Counted from the stretch's first letter, positions 22,283 through 33,084 are shown. The stretch: 64,000 bases of DNA from Hypericum androsaemum (GCA_963995505.1 OZ023187.1:10751176-10815175), one strand, 5' to 3'. A program made the numbers and translations. Notes: generated from the letters alone by a model not told the origin.

Positions 22283-22590
22283 GGAGATAAACTTATCAAT
22301 CTTCAACAAGACATCCTCCACGACCCCAAATGGCTTCTTTATAGTTTGGTCTGCCAATTGGAGACGCATAGAAGTGGCTTTCACCTCACATAACCCAAGT
22401 CTCCTAAGAATAGACAAAGGCATCAAGTTAATGCTAGCACCTAAATCACATAGGCACTTAGGGAACTCAACATCACCAACGAAACAAGGAATAGTGAAAC
22501 TCCCCGGGTCTTTGAACTTTGTCGGGAGATCCTTGGAGATGAGAGAGCTATACACTTCGCCGTGAGGGCTACCGTCTCTCCATCTTCCCA
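22283..22590 (-). pseudogene. Athila-like protease, N-terminal half
   Basis: The minus-strand frame reads KFKDPGSFTIPC, then the retropepsin active-site region (CDLGASINLMPLSIL, D-L-G-A as in Athila), and ends at the CRM insertion. The same domain resumes at 15444. It lies in a different frame from the upstream gag, so a frameshift occurs near 22555-22590. Confidence 0.82.
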
Positions 22591-24474
22591 CTTCCTCTTC
22601 TTTGTGATGAGTTCCTTCAAAAACTTGGAGTAGTGCAGAACTTGATCCAACATCTCCAGAAATGAGACGCTAATTTGGACATTTTTCATTTTCTCCATAA
22701 AGCCAAGAAATTTGTCGTTCATCACGTTCTTCTTTTTGACTCTTTGAGGAAATGGTAGAGGAGGGATCTTTGGTGGTGGTGGCACATACTTCTCTTCCTC
22801 CTCAATCTCAACAAAAGGACTTTTCTCTTTCTCCACCTCTTTATTCTCCTTGGCATTCTTCTCTTTTTCATTGGCCTCCACACAGTTTTTTCTTGATTTC
22901 GGGCTCGTCTGTTGACAAATGGTTTCCTTGCCACTCCTCAAGATAATTGCACTCACATTTCCTCGAGGATTAGCCTCCATGGAGCTTGGTTGATAGCCAG
23001 ACTCTCTATGGGCACTTGCATTTGCTATTTGTCCAAGTTGCATCTCCATATTATGCATTGCAGTTGCTTGCCCCTTGAGAATTTGTTCTAAGTTTTTTTG
23101 CCTTGATCCTTGTTGATTTATGGTGGCCGAAATTTGTCCTTGTTGGCTAACCACCCCTCCAACTTCTTGCATAAACTTGTCCATCTTTTCAAACTTCTCC
23201 TCAATAGTTCTCATCTGATCCATCAAAGAGAAACGTGGTTGGAAACCCGAAGGAGGCCCTTGTTGTGCATTATGAAGAGGAAGTCCTTTATCCGGAACAA
23301 TTGCCATGTTATCTCCACTACTTCCTCCGGTACCCCTCCAAGAGAAGTTTGGGTGATTTCTCCAACCGGGATTGTAAGTAGAGGAATATGGGTTATTTTC
23401 TATCCTATTTGCTCCTTGCCCTTGGCCAGCCACAAAATTCACTTGCTCCATAGAAGAGCCCAACATGGCGCACTCATTCATCTCATGGACACCATTGCCA
23501 CAAACTTCACAATTTGTTTGCACAGCCACCACATTGCTTTTCTTCAAGCTTAGTTCCTTCACTAGCTTTGCTAATAAAGCCAATTGAGCTTGAATTGAGG
23601 AGACAATGTCAAAATCAATCACTTATACTTGCTCCTTTCTCGGTTACCTAGCTCTCTCATTAGCCATAAGCATATTTGTAGCTGCCAACTACTGCGAGAT
23701 GTGGTAGGCTTCATCCTTCTCCTTTCCCAAGAAGGATCCACTTGCAGCGGCGTCAACCGTGCCCCTTGTAGATGATCCAAGGCTAAAGTAGAAGGTGTGG
23801 AGTAGAGACTCCTCTGTCAAATTATGGTGTGGGCAACTCTTTTGCAGTCCCTTGAATCTTTCCCAAGCTTCACTCAAAGTCTCATTTTCAAATTGTTGAA
23901 AGTTGTTGATCTCCTTCCTGAGCCTATTTGTCTTTGCGAAAGGGAAGAACTTTTCAAGGAAGGCATTGGCTAACTCCTCCCACGTGGCAATCTCTGTTCC
24001 GACCAATTGCTTGTACCACATCTTAGCTTGGTCCTTCAAAGTAAATGGAAACAACCTAAGCTTCAAGGCATCATCGGTAGCTCCGTTAAACTTGATTATG
24101 TCAGCTATCTCCAAGAAGTTACCAATATGTTCATTGGGGTCTTCATCCGGCAACCCATAGAATTGAACTAAAGATTTGAGCATGTTTATAACGGATGGCT
24201 TGAGCTCAAAATTGTTAGCCTGAATAGTTGGCCTCGGTACTCCGGTCATTGCTCCCCTCAAGGTGGGCTTATAGGAATCCAAGAGAGTCCTTCGAGGAGC
24301 TCGATCTCCTTGTGCATCATCCCTTGGATGAGCTTGATGTTCCAACCTTGCTTGAATTCTTTTCTCTTGTCGCAATGTCCTCTCTAAATATCCAATGTCC
24401 GCTTCGATTTCCACCGAAAAGTTGTTGGTGGAACGAGTGAGGGGCATGCGACAAACAAGTACCTTACAAGACAA
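22570..24474 (-). pseudogene. Athila-like gag with three in-frame stops
   Basis: The minus-strand start MSCKVLVCRMPLTRS leads into an Athila-type Gag core (LRLFPFTLKDQAKMWYKQL, then EKFFPFAKTNRLRKEINNF) that runs to 23689. Three stops (TAG, TAA, TAA) fall in the same frame within about 60 bp (23630-23692), after which Gag resumes. The downstream part holds a zinc knuckle (CEVCGNGVHEMNEC, CX2CX4HX4C) and the typical NPYSSTYNPGWRNHPNFSW segment. It then passes through a lysine/glutamate- and proline-rich stretch to about 22570. The element can therefore not make a full Gag from this copy without readthrough. Confidence 0.85.
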
Positions 24475-24560
24475 CCAACAAAGGTACTAAGTAACCACGT
24501 AAACAAAAAATAAATGTCCCAATCCAAGTTCGTAAGCCAAATTAAGTGTCTATCACTCAA

Positions 24561-24578
24561 TCCCCGACAACGGCGCCA
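24561..24578 (-). other. Athila primer-binding site (tRNA-Asp type)
   Basis: The minus strand reads TGGCGCCGTTGTCGGGGA, two bases inside the LTR end. It matches the 3' end complement of plant tRNA-Asp with about one mismatch, the primer characteristic of Athila/Tat-type elements. Confidence 0.85.
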
Positions 24579-24580
24579 AT

Positions 24581-25744
24581 TGTTAGGAGGGGTCTTTACA
24601 CCCCTCTTGCAATAAAGAGTAAGTACGGGATTGTCGTCCCACGAGGACTAAGTTCTAGGCCACAAATACGACTCAACCACTAGTTTAGGACTACAAGTAA
24701 TGGATTTGTCAATTCCAAAAATGAGTGGGTTACTACAACGACTAAACTAGAAGATGATTTAAACAATAAAGGAAAGAGTGAGCTTGAAACCAATGACACC
24801 TAAATAACCAAATGGCATATGGGGTTTATTAAGTTCGTGTTATGGTCCGGGTGTTTCTAAAGTAACTAATCAACGCTCCCGCCATTAATTAGTCTAAATT
24901 GATCATTAATTAAGCTTAGTTGAACTAACCATGCTCTCGCTACTAATTAGCCACCTAATCCAACAAATTACCAATTATGACAACCACCCTATGGACAACT
25001 AACTACCTAATGAGATCCCTCATAAATAAGCAACTAGTTAACTAGTTCAATAGTCCATTAATCCTAAACCCTCCCGGTAATTAGAATTAATTGAGTCCAT
25101 AATCAAGGTGATCAAGCAAGATTAAGTATTAAACTCATTAACTAGTTCACAAACCTTAATATTTTAATCCCATTAAATCATAGGCTAAGTAGATTCCATC
25201 AAGGCACCTAACCCACAAATCAACTACTCACACATATTCATCAAATAACACAAATTATCCATTGAACAATGTAAATAAAACATGAACATAAAGACGGAGT
25301 TTAAGAAAGCTCAATGAATTTTCAAGAGCTCCCTCCTAGCTCCTTCTTCAAGTTCCTCCAAAGCTTCTCTACAATCCTCTCCTCTCTAAGCTCTCTCCAT
25401 TTCTCTCTACACTTACTCTCCAAAAACTCTCTACAATGGTGAACCAAATTTTCTCTCCAAGCTCCTTCAATGATGAGCCAACCTCCTTTTTTAAAGGAGA
25501 GAGGAAGTTAATGGAGTGAATGGTCTTAAAAAATGGGTAGTGGAGTACATGAGTGAGGGTGGTGGAGTAGGTAATGGAGTAGTAGAGTGGAGTTGATGAG
25601 TTAGGTGATGGAATGCCAGCCATGAAGTGGTGGAGTGCCAGCCATGAAAAGTCATGGGCAAACCCGGAATGGGCCCAAAATGGGCCATGAATTTCGGCCC
25701 ATTTCGTCTAGGCAAGTTCTCAGTTTTAACACTTGACTTTGGAC
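24581..25744 (-). repeat. 5' LTR of Athila-like element, truncated
   Basis: A direct repeat of 10649-11720. The shared sequence ends at GGAC (25741-25744) and then jumps straight into BBE-like coding sequence. By comparison with the full 3' LTR, about 430 bp of the outer (U3) end is missing, together with about 143 bp of the neighbouring BBE-like coding sequence and any target duplication. A single deletion across the element/gene border explains both losses. Confidence 0.82.
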
Positions 25745-26134
25745 AGTCAAGGTCCCTATAGTTGAGGTAGGCAGCTCTAGGGTGCTTGGAGACATGAGGC
25801 TCCATGTACTCGTAGAGCCTCCTGATCCAAGCCAAGTGCTTATTAGTCTTGTCCTTCGCATCCCAAGTGACAATGTATTGGATTCCATATAGGTTCCCAC
25901 TCCGGTGTGGGAATGGGATCTCTATGTCAGGAATCTGAGACATCCTGCCTCCATAGGGAGACATGATAAGGACTGATGTCTCCTCCAAGACGAGCATATC
26001 AAATATCCCTTTCAGGGCAGTTCCTGAAAGGGGTTCAGTCACGTAATCAGATTTTATCTTGAAGAAGTCTTCGGATTGGGTCGTCCTGTTAAGCAGAGCC
26101 TCCCGGGGTGCGTCCTCTGGAAGGCCTGTGAAGT
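25745..26134 (-). pseudogene. BBE-like pseudogene, C-terminal domain fragment
   Basis: The minus-strand frame from TGLPEDAPREALL through SPYGGRM and the PFPHRSGN motif to YLNYRDLD is in register with the intact gene (about 34173-34562) with only a few changes. Examples are PLSGTAL for PISGAAL and AKDKTN for AEDESN. About 130 codons remain open with no stop. It is bounded on the right by the hAT insertion (target duplication TGTGAAGT, 26127-26134) and on the left by the truncated LTR. Confidence 0.9.
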
Positions 26135-26598
26135 TAGACCTGACCACGGTTCGAATTTAGACGAATTCGAATCGAATTTATTCGAATTCGAATTTATCAA
26201 AACAGTAAACCATATTCAATTCTTCAAAAGACGAATCGAATACGAATTATGAATTTTCGAATTAGAATCGAATTAGAATCGAATTATAATCGAATTATAA
26301 TTCGAATTCGAATTCGAATTAATTCTATAATTTTAATACTTAATTAAAAAATTCTAAAACCTCTAAATTTTCGAAAAAGTTCAAAAAGTTTTGATATTTT
26401 TTGAAAAATTTAAAAACTTTGATTTTTGCTTCAAATATTAAAAAAAATTAGGAATTAGTGTTTAACATTTTTTGGGAAAAAAAAATAAACTAAAGATTGG
26501 GCTTGCACTTAATGTACCAAATTAAGTTGCCTACGTATCCTTAGCTCCGAAGGAATCAAAGCCCACGTAGTTCTCTTACCTTTATGGAGCTAACTCAC

Positions 26599-28700
26599 TT
26601 AGTCGGATGTGTTTGTGCTTTCACCGGTTGTGGCATCATCGAGGTCGTATAGTTGGTCGGGATTTTCCCGGACCAATTCTTGTTGTCGTCTTTCCGCCTT
26701 GGTCCAATCGGCGAGTAATGCTTGTGCCTCCAAAGATTGCGGTGTCATTGAGTACCGGTGTTCATCCAAAATATTACCTCCTGCACTAAATGCTTGTTCC
26801 ACGGCAACCGTCGAAACCGGACAAGCAAGCAATTCTTTTGCGATAATTGACATAATCGGAAATTGTTCTACATGGTTGTTCCACCATTCTAATAAAGCAA
26901 AACTAGAATGTTTGACAAATGGAATATCAAATTGTGTGTTAAGATATAAATCAAATTCCGAATTGGTTAAACTTATTCCTCGGGGTCTTTTTTGGTTTTT
27001 CATTAACAATCTTTCCGTAAAACTTAATTTTATACCTTGTGAGGGAGAGGGAGTTGGTTCATTAGATGTAGAAGCATTATTCCTAATACTATATTCATTC
27101 ATTAAATCCAAAATACAATTTTTTACATTGTTTGTAATTATTACAACATGATCTTCTAGATTAGCAACTTGCATAAAAATTTCCAAATTTGTGTAATACG
27201 CATATAATAAATTTTGTAAACCATCAATTTTAATGTTCGGCATAAAAACGGTTGCAATTAAATTAAGTTGGGGAATCTCCCTAAAATACTTTAACCATTT
27301 GTTAGCCATTTCTGAAACGCATGATGACAATGCAAAATCTTGATAAGCGCTACATATTGCCTCCGATATATTACAACATTCTAAAAATAGTAAATGAGAT
27401 GTAGGATAATAAACACCCGATAAAAGATGTGTAGCATAATTAAAACATTCTAAAAGCTCATTTAGTTTTTCTACAAGGTCCCAATGGTGAGGTTGTAACA
27501 TAATATTATTAGTTTGATCATTAGATGCAAAAAAATTACATAGAAGTTCTTTGTATGGAAGAGCTTCTTTTAACAATTCATAAGTCGAATTCCAACGATG
27601 TTGAACATCTTGTGGAAAACGTTTTGGTTTCATGTTGTTTAATTTGCAAAATTTTTCCATTCTTTTAGCAATTTTGGGCGAGCCCATAATAAATTAAGTG
27701 CTTGTTTAATTGGTCCTAATGTAAAGTCTAAAGCTTTAATTCCATCTTGGGTACAAAGATTAAATATATGACATGCACATCTAATATGAAAAAATTTTCC
27801 TCCGAATCGTGTACAAAGAATTTCTAAATCTTTAACCATAACATTATTAGAACTTGCATTATCTAGAGAAATTGAAAATATTTTTTGAACTAGATTATAT
27901 TCTTGTAAAATAGTATGCAACATTTTATAACAATTATTCCCACTGTGACTATCATCAAAAACTCTATATGCAATTATTCTTTTTTGTATATTCCATTTAT
28001 TATCAATCCAATGACATGTAACACCAAAATATGAATGTGTTTGCCAATGATCACTCCATATATCACAACATATAGAAACTCGACCATCAAAATCAAAGAA
28101 AAAAGTTTGTAATTTTTCTTTATTTTTTTTGTATAAATCTTTTACATATCGTGTTAATGTACTTCGTGGAACTTTTTTTGCACTAGGATTTAAAGCATTT
28201 TGACAATAAGTTGTAAAATTAAGTTTTTCACCAAAACTAAAAGATAAATGTTCGGTAGCAACTAATTTAGCTAATTCCTCTCTATTATTTTGATCGGTGT
28301 AATGAAATAAAACATTAGGTGTAGTAGATAATTGAGTTTGTGATTTTTCAAAACCAACTTCGTGTGGATGTTTAGTATTCAAATGAATAGTATAAGTACC
28401 ATATCCATTCCCGGTTTTGAATTCATATTGTTTACTACAATAATTACATGTAATTTTGAAGATACCTTTTTCTCCGGTAGAAATTTTTGTGAAATGCTTA
28501 GTAAAAAGTAATGAAGGTGATCTTTTTACCTTTTGTGGATTGTTGAATATTGAATCAATACTTTCCCGTTGAGCTTCATCATGGACGTTCATCATTTCTT
28601 CCGGAATAGGATAAGTAGAAATCGGTGGAAAATCCGATTCAATAGAATCGTGATGTTCCACACGTTTTTCCTTACCCTTATTTGCTCTACTTGATGACAT
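26599..28700 (-). pseudogene. hAT transposase (BED finger plus hAT dimerisation domain), frameshifted
   Basis: Two overlapping minus-strand frames, 28700-27639 (353 codons) and 27687-26599 (362 codons), together make a normal-length plant hAT transposase. The first starts MSSSRANKGKEKR and has a BED zinc finger (CNYC...HLNTKH). It also carries the first catalytic aspartate region (CCDIWSDHW) and the second (SLDNASSN). The second frame begins at KFCKLNNMKPKRFP, with the conserved TRWNSTY-like RWNSTYELL. It ends with the dimerisation domain (CPVSTVAVEQAFSAGG, then ALLADW), including the catalytic glutamate region. A one- or two-base indel near 27660-27690 separates them, so this copy should be inactive. 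It might still be mobilised in trans because its ends are intact. Confidence 0.9.
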
Positions 28701-28984
28701 AATTATATAGTAATATGAGTAATTATATGAGAAATATGACTAATATATCTAATTAGTAAACTTGAGGGAGAATTTATATAGCTCAAATTTTCAATAAGAG
28801 AAGTAGAGAATTGAGATTGGAATGTGTAAAATTTGAAGAATAAGAGGTGGTATTTATAGAGTTTGGAAGAAATTTTGAATTTATTAAAAAAAAAATTTTT
28901 ATGTACCAACAGTAAAAAAAACGGTAACCTGGGGATTAAAACGGTAACAAAAAAACGGTCAGAAAAAAAACGGTAATTTGCCCC

Positions 28985-29050
28985 CTGACGCTGACGCAAG
29001 CGCTGACATCATCGCTGACGCAAGCGCTGACGTCATCGCTTGCGTCAGCG
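28985..29050 (-). promoter_or_regulatory. TGACG repeat cluster upstream of hAT transposase
   Basis: A GC-rich 66-bp block in otherwise AT-rich DNA, made of repeated GCTGACGCAAGC units plus one perfect TGACGTCA palindrome and its inverted copies. TGACG/TGACGTCA are core binding sites of plant bZIP factors (TGA/as-1 and C-box types). The position about 290 bp upstream of the transposase ATG fits a promoter or enhancer; function is inferred. Confidence 0.5.
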
Positions 29051-29359
29051 AAATTCAAACCCCCCGCCCGCGCGCTTCTCCCTCCCCCCATTTTTTGATT
29101 TTTTTGAATTCAATACGAATTCAACTCGAATCGAATTCTCAAAACGAATTCGAATTGAATTCGCCGGTTTTACGAATTCCAAAAAACTTGAACCATATTC
29201 AATTCTTATCATGACGAATTCGAATCGAATTTTTGACGAATCGAATTGTTGTCGAATCGAATCGAATTTTTTACGAATCGAATCGAATCGAATTTTTTAC
29301 GAATCGAATCGAATCGAATCACGAATCGGATTCAATTCATGGCCAGGTCTATGTGAAGT

Positions 29360-29513
29360 ACAGGACGGATTGAATCCAACTCATCTCATTGCAGTCTTCG
29401 CACCTGAGACCCAACTCGGGGAACTGGGCTTGGATTATAGGCAGAAGATCATCCACCTCTCTGAGAAACAACGAACCAACATTTACTAGCACTGTCTTGG
29501 CCCGATTTGAGGC
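29360..29513 (-). pseudogene. BBE-like pseudogene, central fragment and inner duplication breakpoint
   Basis: The minus-strand frame NVASNRAKTVLVNVGSLFL through DDLLPIIQAQFPELGL to CNEMSWIQSVLYF matches the intact gene (about 34010-34180) with a few substitutions and no stop. BBE similarity stops at 29513, so the first 290 or so codons were never part of this copy or were lost. This is the inner breakpoint of the inverted duplication. Confidence 0.9.
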
Positions 29514-30138
29514 AACATTCACAACTTCGGAATCAATTCCTTCACTCCGTAATCCAAAGCAAATTCAACTCGGATTATCCCTACCCCGTATAAAATATCG
29601 CGGGCAGAATTAATTAAAACCACAAAAATAATATCCTAATAGCTAACGAGGAAATTACCCGAAACGGCAACCTTCCCCTGCCGTTTCAAGGAAAAAGGGC
29701 GGTATTTCTAAATTTGCATCTCGCTCCAATTATTCTCCCTCGAACCCCCTTCCTCTCTCTTTTTCAATCTTAATTCTCAAGAAAAAATTCTCAGAAAAGA
29801 ACCCCCTTTCTCTCTTCCTTATCAATCGCTCCTTTCCCTTCCCCAATTACTTCCCTTATCTGTCGTCCTTTCCCATGCTAATTTACAGATCGAAAACCAC
29901 TTTTACCTCGCGGTCCCCTCCCTTCCTCCTCCTACCATGTGAACCCTCCCCCATCCCGACGTCGTTCTCGCAAATTGACGATTTTAACCTTGTCCCAGTG
30001 AAATATCCCCTTTATATTTTGTCATGTTTTTAATATTTAAAGGTAGTTTTTGACATTTTCATGTTGTCAGACCAAAAAGAAAGTTTACATTATTATAGTA
30101 AGATAGTCGCAAATATTTTTTTGCATCATGGATTAATA
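29514..30138. other. pyrimidine-rich intergenic segment, unidentified
   Basis: No gene recognised. About 29690-29960 is unusually C/T-rich and GC-richer than its surroundings (CTCCCTCGAACCCCC, TTCCTCTCTC), like the 5' untranslated region or first exon border of a plant gene. The only ATG near its end (29937) is followed directly by TGA. It may be the orphaned leader of a lost gene. Confidence 0.4.
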
Positions 30139-30140
30139 TA

Positions 30141-30686
30141 TAGTAAAATTTCTCTAAAGTGATATTGTGAGAACAAGAGAAAAATATCATTTTAGATAAG
30201 TTATTAGATAAGAGAGGTTAACTTTTTTTTCCTCCAAAAATATAAATATTGAGTTTTTGAACAATAAATACGTAAATGCCAAAAAATTATTTTGTTTATA
30301 TATAAATTACTTAAAATTTTTAATTGAAGCGTTATTCAAATAATACACCCGATTAAAATATTTTCTTACAACAAGAAGAAGATCACAAGGATCATTCGAA
30401 GGCGATTGAGAAGATGAATAATAATGTAAAATTTATAAAATAAGCAAGTTTAGCACAAATTAATGTCTTGCAATATTTTTGAATTCATAAAATATTTAAA
30501 AATATATGTATTTATTAAAAAATATCACTTTATCCAAAAATTGGGTCCGAGATTTAACACTAAAAGTTTCTAAAAAAGTATTAGTTATTACGATAGAGGG
30601 GTTATTAAATTTTAACACTGGTCCAGACTGAGTATCGAGACTTTTTTTCAATTTAGAGAGGTTATCACTTTACAGAGGTTTTACTG
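30141..30686. mobile_element. TIR element flanked by TA (mariner-like MITE)
   Basis: About 546 bp. The left end TAGTAAAATTTCTCTAAAG and the reverse complement of the right end CAGTAAAACCTCTGTAAAG form inverted repeats of about 24 bp, each flanked by TA. The interior is AT-rich without coding capacity. Ends of the form CAGTAAAACCTCT are widespread in plant non-autonomous elements; the superfamily assignment from the TA target is tentative. Confidence 0.7.
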
Positions 30687-30959
30687 TATCTCACATAGAA
30701 ATGACGGTGATTACTACAGATGTAAGCTTTAAGTAATTATTATTTTTTATCGAATTGACATGACTAATTTAATATAGCTTTTCTTGTAATTCTATACTGC
30801 TTTGGTCCTGTATGAATTCTATCTTGTAAATATTTTTTTGGGTAATGAAAATTTACTTACCAAAAAAATATTTAAATAATTATCAAAATAGTATTGTCAT
30901 TCAAATGTCTGAACATAGATTAGTCACTAGTGTGTCGCATAACCAACCCTCCAAACATT

Positions 30960-32104
30960 GGCCCTGTTTGGCGAAACAGATTCGGAGCAAATAGTAGAAA
31001 GCAGATAGCAGATTTAGAACAGATAGCAGATTGAAAAATGTGTTTGGTAAACTCAACTAGGAGATAGGAGATTCAATTTAGTAGATTATATATTTTTGGT
31101 TAAATTAATTATTAATTTATAAATTAAACTTAAATAAAATAATCTGAATTATTTATTTAAATTAAAGTATTAATAATTTAATATATTACTTATTTATATT
31201 CTAAATAAATATTTTAATAAAGGAAAAATGGTTAACTTATTGAATATATTAATTTCTTACATTTAGTTGGATATAAGAATAAGAATAACAAGACCATGTT
31301 AGTATTTGTTTCAATTTGTTAAAATTATCATTTATTCTAATTCTTATAGTTAACTAATTCAAAACTATATTTTTATTAATTCGTGCAGAATAAATATCAT
31401 AATATTAAATAGTACTTATTTTGATTAAATTAATTATTAATTTTTAAATTAAACTTAACTAAAATAATCTAAATTATTTATTTAAATTAAAATTGTAATA
31501 ATTTAATATTACTTACTTTGCAAATTGATGTTTCAATGAGTGAAGAACTTAGTTATTTACTATATTTATTAAATTTATATAGTATAGTTAACATTGATCA
31601 AACATATAATATACAACTATCTAGTAAAGATTCATATTAATTGAAAGTAGAATTAAAATAACAATATCATGTAATTTCATATATAGTTAATAATTTTATC
31701 TTCATTTAAGAACATACGCATACTTTAAAAATATTAGGAATGACAAAAAATCATTTTTAATTTTCTATTTATTCTTTTTTATATTTTTAAAATAATTATT
31801 ACAACTTTTTTATCCGATAGTAATATTGAGAATTTTATTCTCCAAAAATATTTTTATGTTCAATTCGATGACTTTTGCAATAAAAAGTATTTTTATTTTT
31901 CAAATTCTTATCTTTAGAAAAATAAATTTACTAAATGCAACCAAAACTATAAAGAAATAAAGAAAAAAGAATAACTATCTTATCTTCTATCTACTAGTAG
32001 ATTAGAATAATTACCCAATCTACTATTTCACGAAATAGGTATATTGTACTTTCTACTCCTAATCTTCTATCTACTCTTAAACTATTGGTTCCCAAACACA
32101 CCCA
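30960..32104. mobile_element. AT-rich non-autonomous element with GGCCCTGTTTGG-type ends
   Basis: It starts GGCCCTGTTTGGCGAA and ends TTCCCAAACACACCC, roughly inverted to each other. Near both ends are purine/pyrimidine runs built on the same motif (GCAGATAGCAGATT; AATCTTCTATCTACT). The interior is very AT-rich and carries an imperfect direct repeat of about 100 bp (31093-31190 and 31426-31520, ATTAATTATTAATTT followed by AAATTAAACTTAA). I cannot define a target duplication. No reading frame. Confidence 0.55.
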
Positions 32105-32784
32105 ATATCTTCTTCTGTCCGCTTCACGGACAAGCCTTTGATGTAACGTTAATATAATCTAAATGTCTAATTAGATCAATAGTTATTCTAAATTGGAACA
32201 GAATCTCGTTATTTTTTCTCTCTCTATCTATTGAATTGAAGACATTAGATTCTATCCATTATTCACTTGATAATTTTAAAATTTATTTGTGTATCTTATG
32301 AATCATGATTTTAAATGAATAAGGTTCGATAGTATTATATTTTAAACATCGTGTTATCTTAACAAATTGCCTCCTAGAATCAAAGGCAACTCAGAGAACT
32401 CCAAGGCTATGTATAAACTTCAGTAGATATTATCATCAAAAGTTCCATCAAGGCGACTTTGTTGCCCGAAAAATTATATATAGCCGCCGCAGGAGAATAT
32501 TTCAAAACATGACTTGTAGAGTATATATAGAAGTCATCGGTAATTAGTTTCCTCGATATGAAAGCTAATTTTTTCGATCTCATCGTAATTATCATTTCAA
32601 AATTATTGATATACTATGAACAACAAAATTAGTGTTGCGAAATATAAATATGACTTGTTATATTTTTTAATTAAATAATATTACATGTTATACATTTTAG
32701 TATTACATGATTCTCTAATCAAGTCGCAGATTGAAATTAAATTAATTGGCATAATAAATATAAATTCTTTCTTCATTTTCCACC
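32105..32784. other. intergenic, no feature seen
   Basis: AT-rich sequence between the non-autonomous element and the 5' flank of the BBE-like gene. Short frames on both strands show no recognisable similarity. Confidence 0.5.
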
Positions 32785-33020
32785 ATTGCAGGTCAAAGTT
32801 GCTGAAGGAATACCGGTTACCAACACTACCTTCTCCTTCACCATTGGCCCAGACTTGGACATTTTCTCGAAATTTCCGCAAAGAATAGTCTTACTTGGAC
32901 TAACCGAACGCCTTGGAGAAATTTTGAAAGCTGTTGCAAGGATATATATGAGATAAATTGACAGCTTAACAAAACTTATCACTTCTTTTACCAAATGGCG
33001 GCACGCAAAATTCTTTCTAG
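32785..33020 (+). repeat. BBE-like gene 5'-flank segment, copy 1
   Basis: This segment (AAAGTTGCTGAAGGAATACC near 32795, CAGACTTGGACATTTTCTCG, then TTTTGAAAGCTGTTGC and TTTTACCAAATGGCGGCACG near 32990) recurs in the same orientation at 36125-36610. There an extra 240 bp or so interrupts it. The left arm holds a shortened inverted copy (8575-8740). It lies immediately upstream of the promoter of the intact gene. Confidence 0.72.
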
Positions 33021-33078
33021 ATAAACATGTTTTACAATTCTTGAGTCTCGATACCAGGATTCGAAAAAAACCCTACGA

Positions 33079-33084
33079 TATAAA
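33079..33084 (+). promoter_or_regulatory. TATA box of the BBE-like gene
   Basis: TATAAA within ACGATATAAACCC, 50 bp upstream of the preferred start codon at 33134. This would give a very short untranslated leader. Position and composition fit a plant core promoter, but no other elements are clear. Confidence 0.5.

Larger units (their letters stand above)
10649..25744 (-). mobile_element. Athila-like LTR retrotransposon, decayed, host of a nested CRM element
   Basis: This is a Ty3/Gypsy element read on the minus strand. In element order: truncated 5' LTR (25744-24581), PBS matching tRNA-Asp (24578-24561), gag (24474 to about 22570), protease (about 22590-22283, continuing at 15444), a short integrase C-terminus, a long non-coding 3' region, PPT, and a full 3' LTR (12152-10649). 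The reverse transcriptase, RNase H and integrase core are absent. Removing the nested CRM element leaves about 8.3 kb. No 5-bp target duplication is visible because the outer end of the 5' LTR has been deleted together with part of the target gene. It could only move with enzymes supplied in trans. Confidence 0.85.
26135..29351 (-). mobile_element. hAT-superfamily DNA transposon
   Basis: A 3,217-bp element with inverted ends TAGACCTGACCACGG and, on the other strand, TAGACCTGGCCATG, flanked by a perfect 8-bp duplication TGTGAAGT (26127-26134 and 29352-29359). The subterminal regions (about 26150-26326 and 29105-29335) are packed with GAATTCGAATCGAATT-like motifs, probable transposase binding sites. 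It encodes one transposase on the minus strand, broken by a frameshift. It split the left BBE-like copy in two. Confidence 0.93.

Noticed and set aside
25491..26147. 218-codon minus-strand frame as a functional short BBE-like protein
   Set aside because: Its first codons come from the hAT end and its last ~85 from LTR sequence; only the middle is BBE. No N-terminal FAD domain.
28978..29489. Plus-strand frames of 78-149 codons across the hAT end
   Set aside because: They consist of translated subterminal GAATCGAATT repeats and antisense BBE sequence; no domain.
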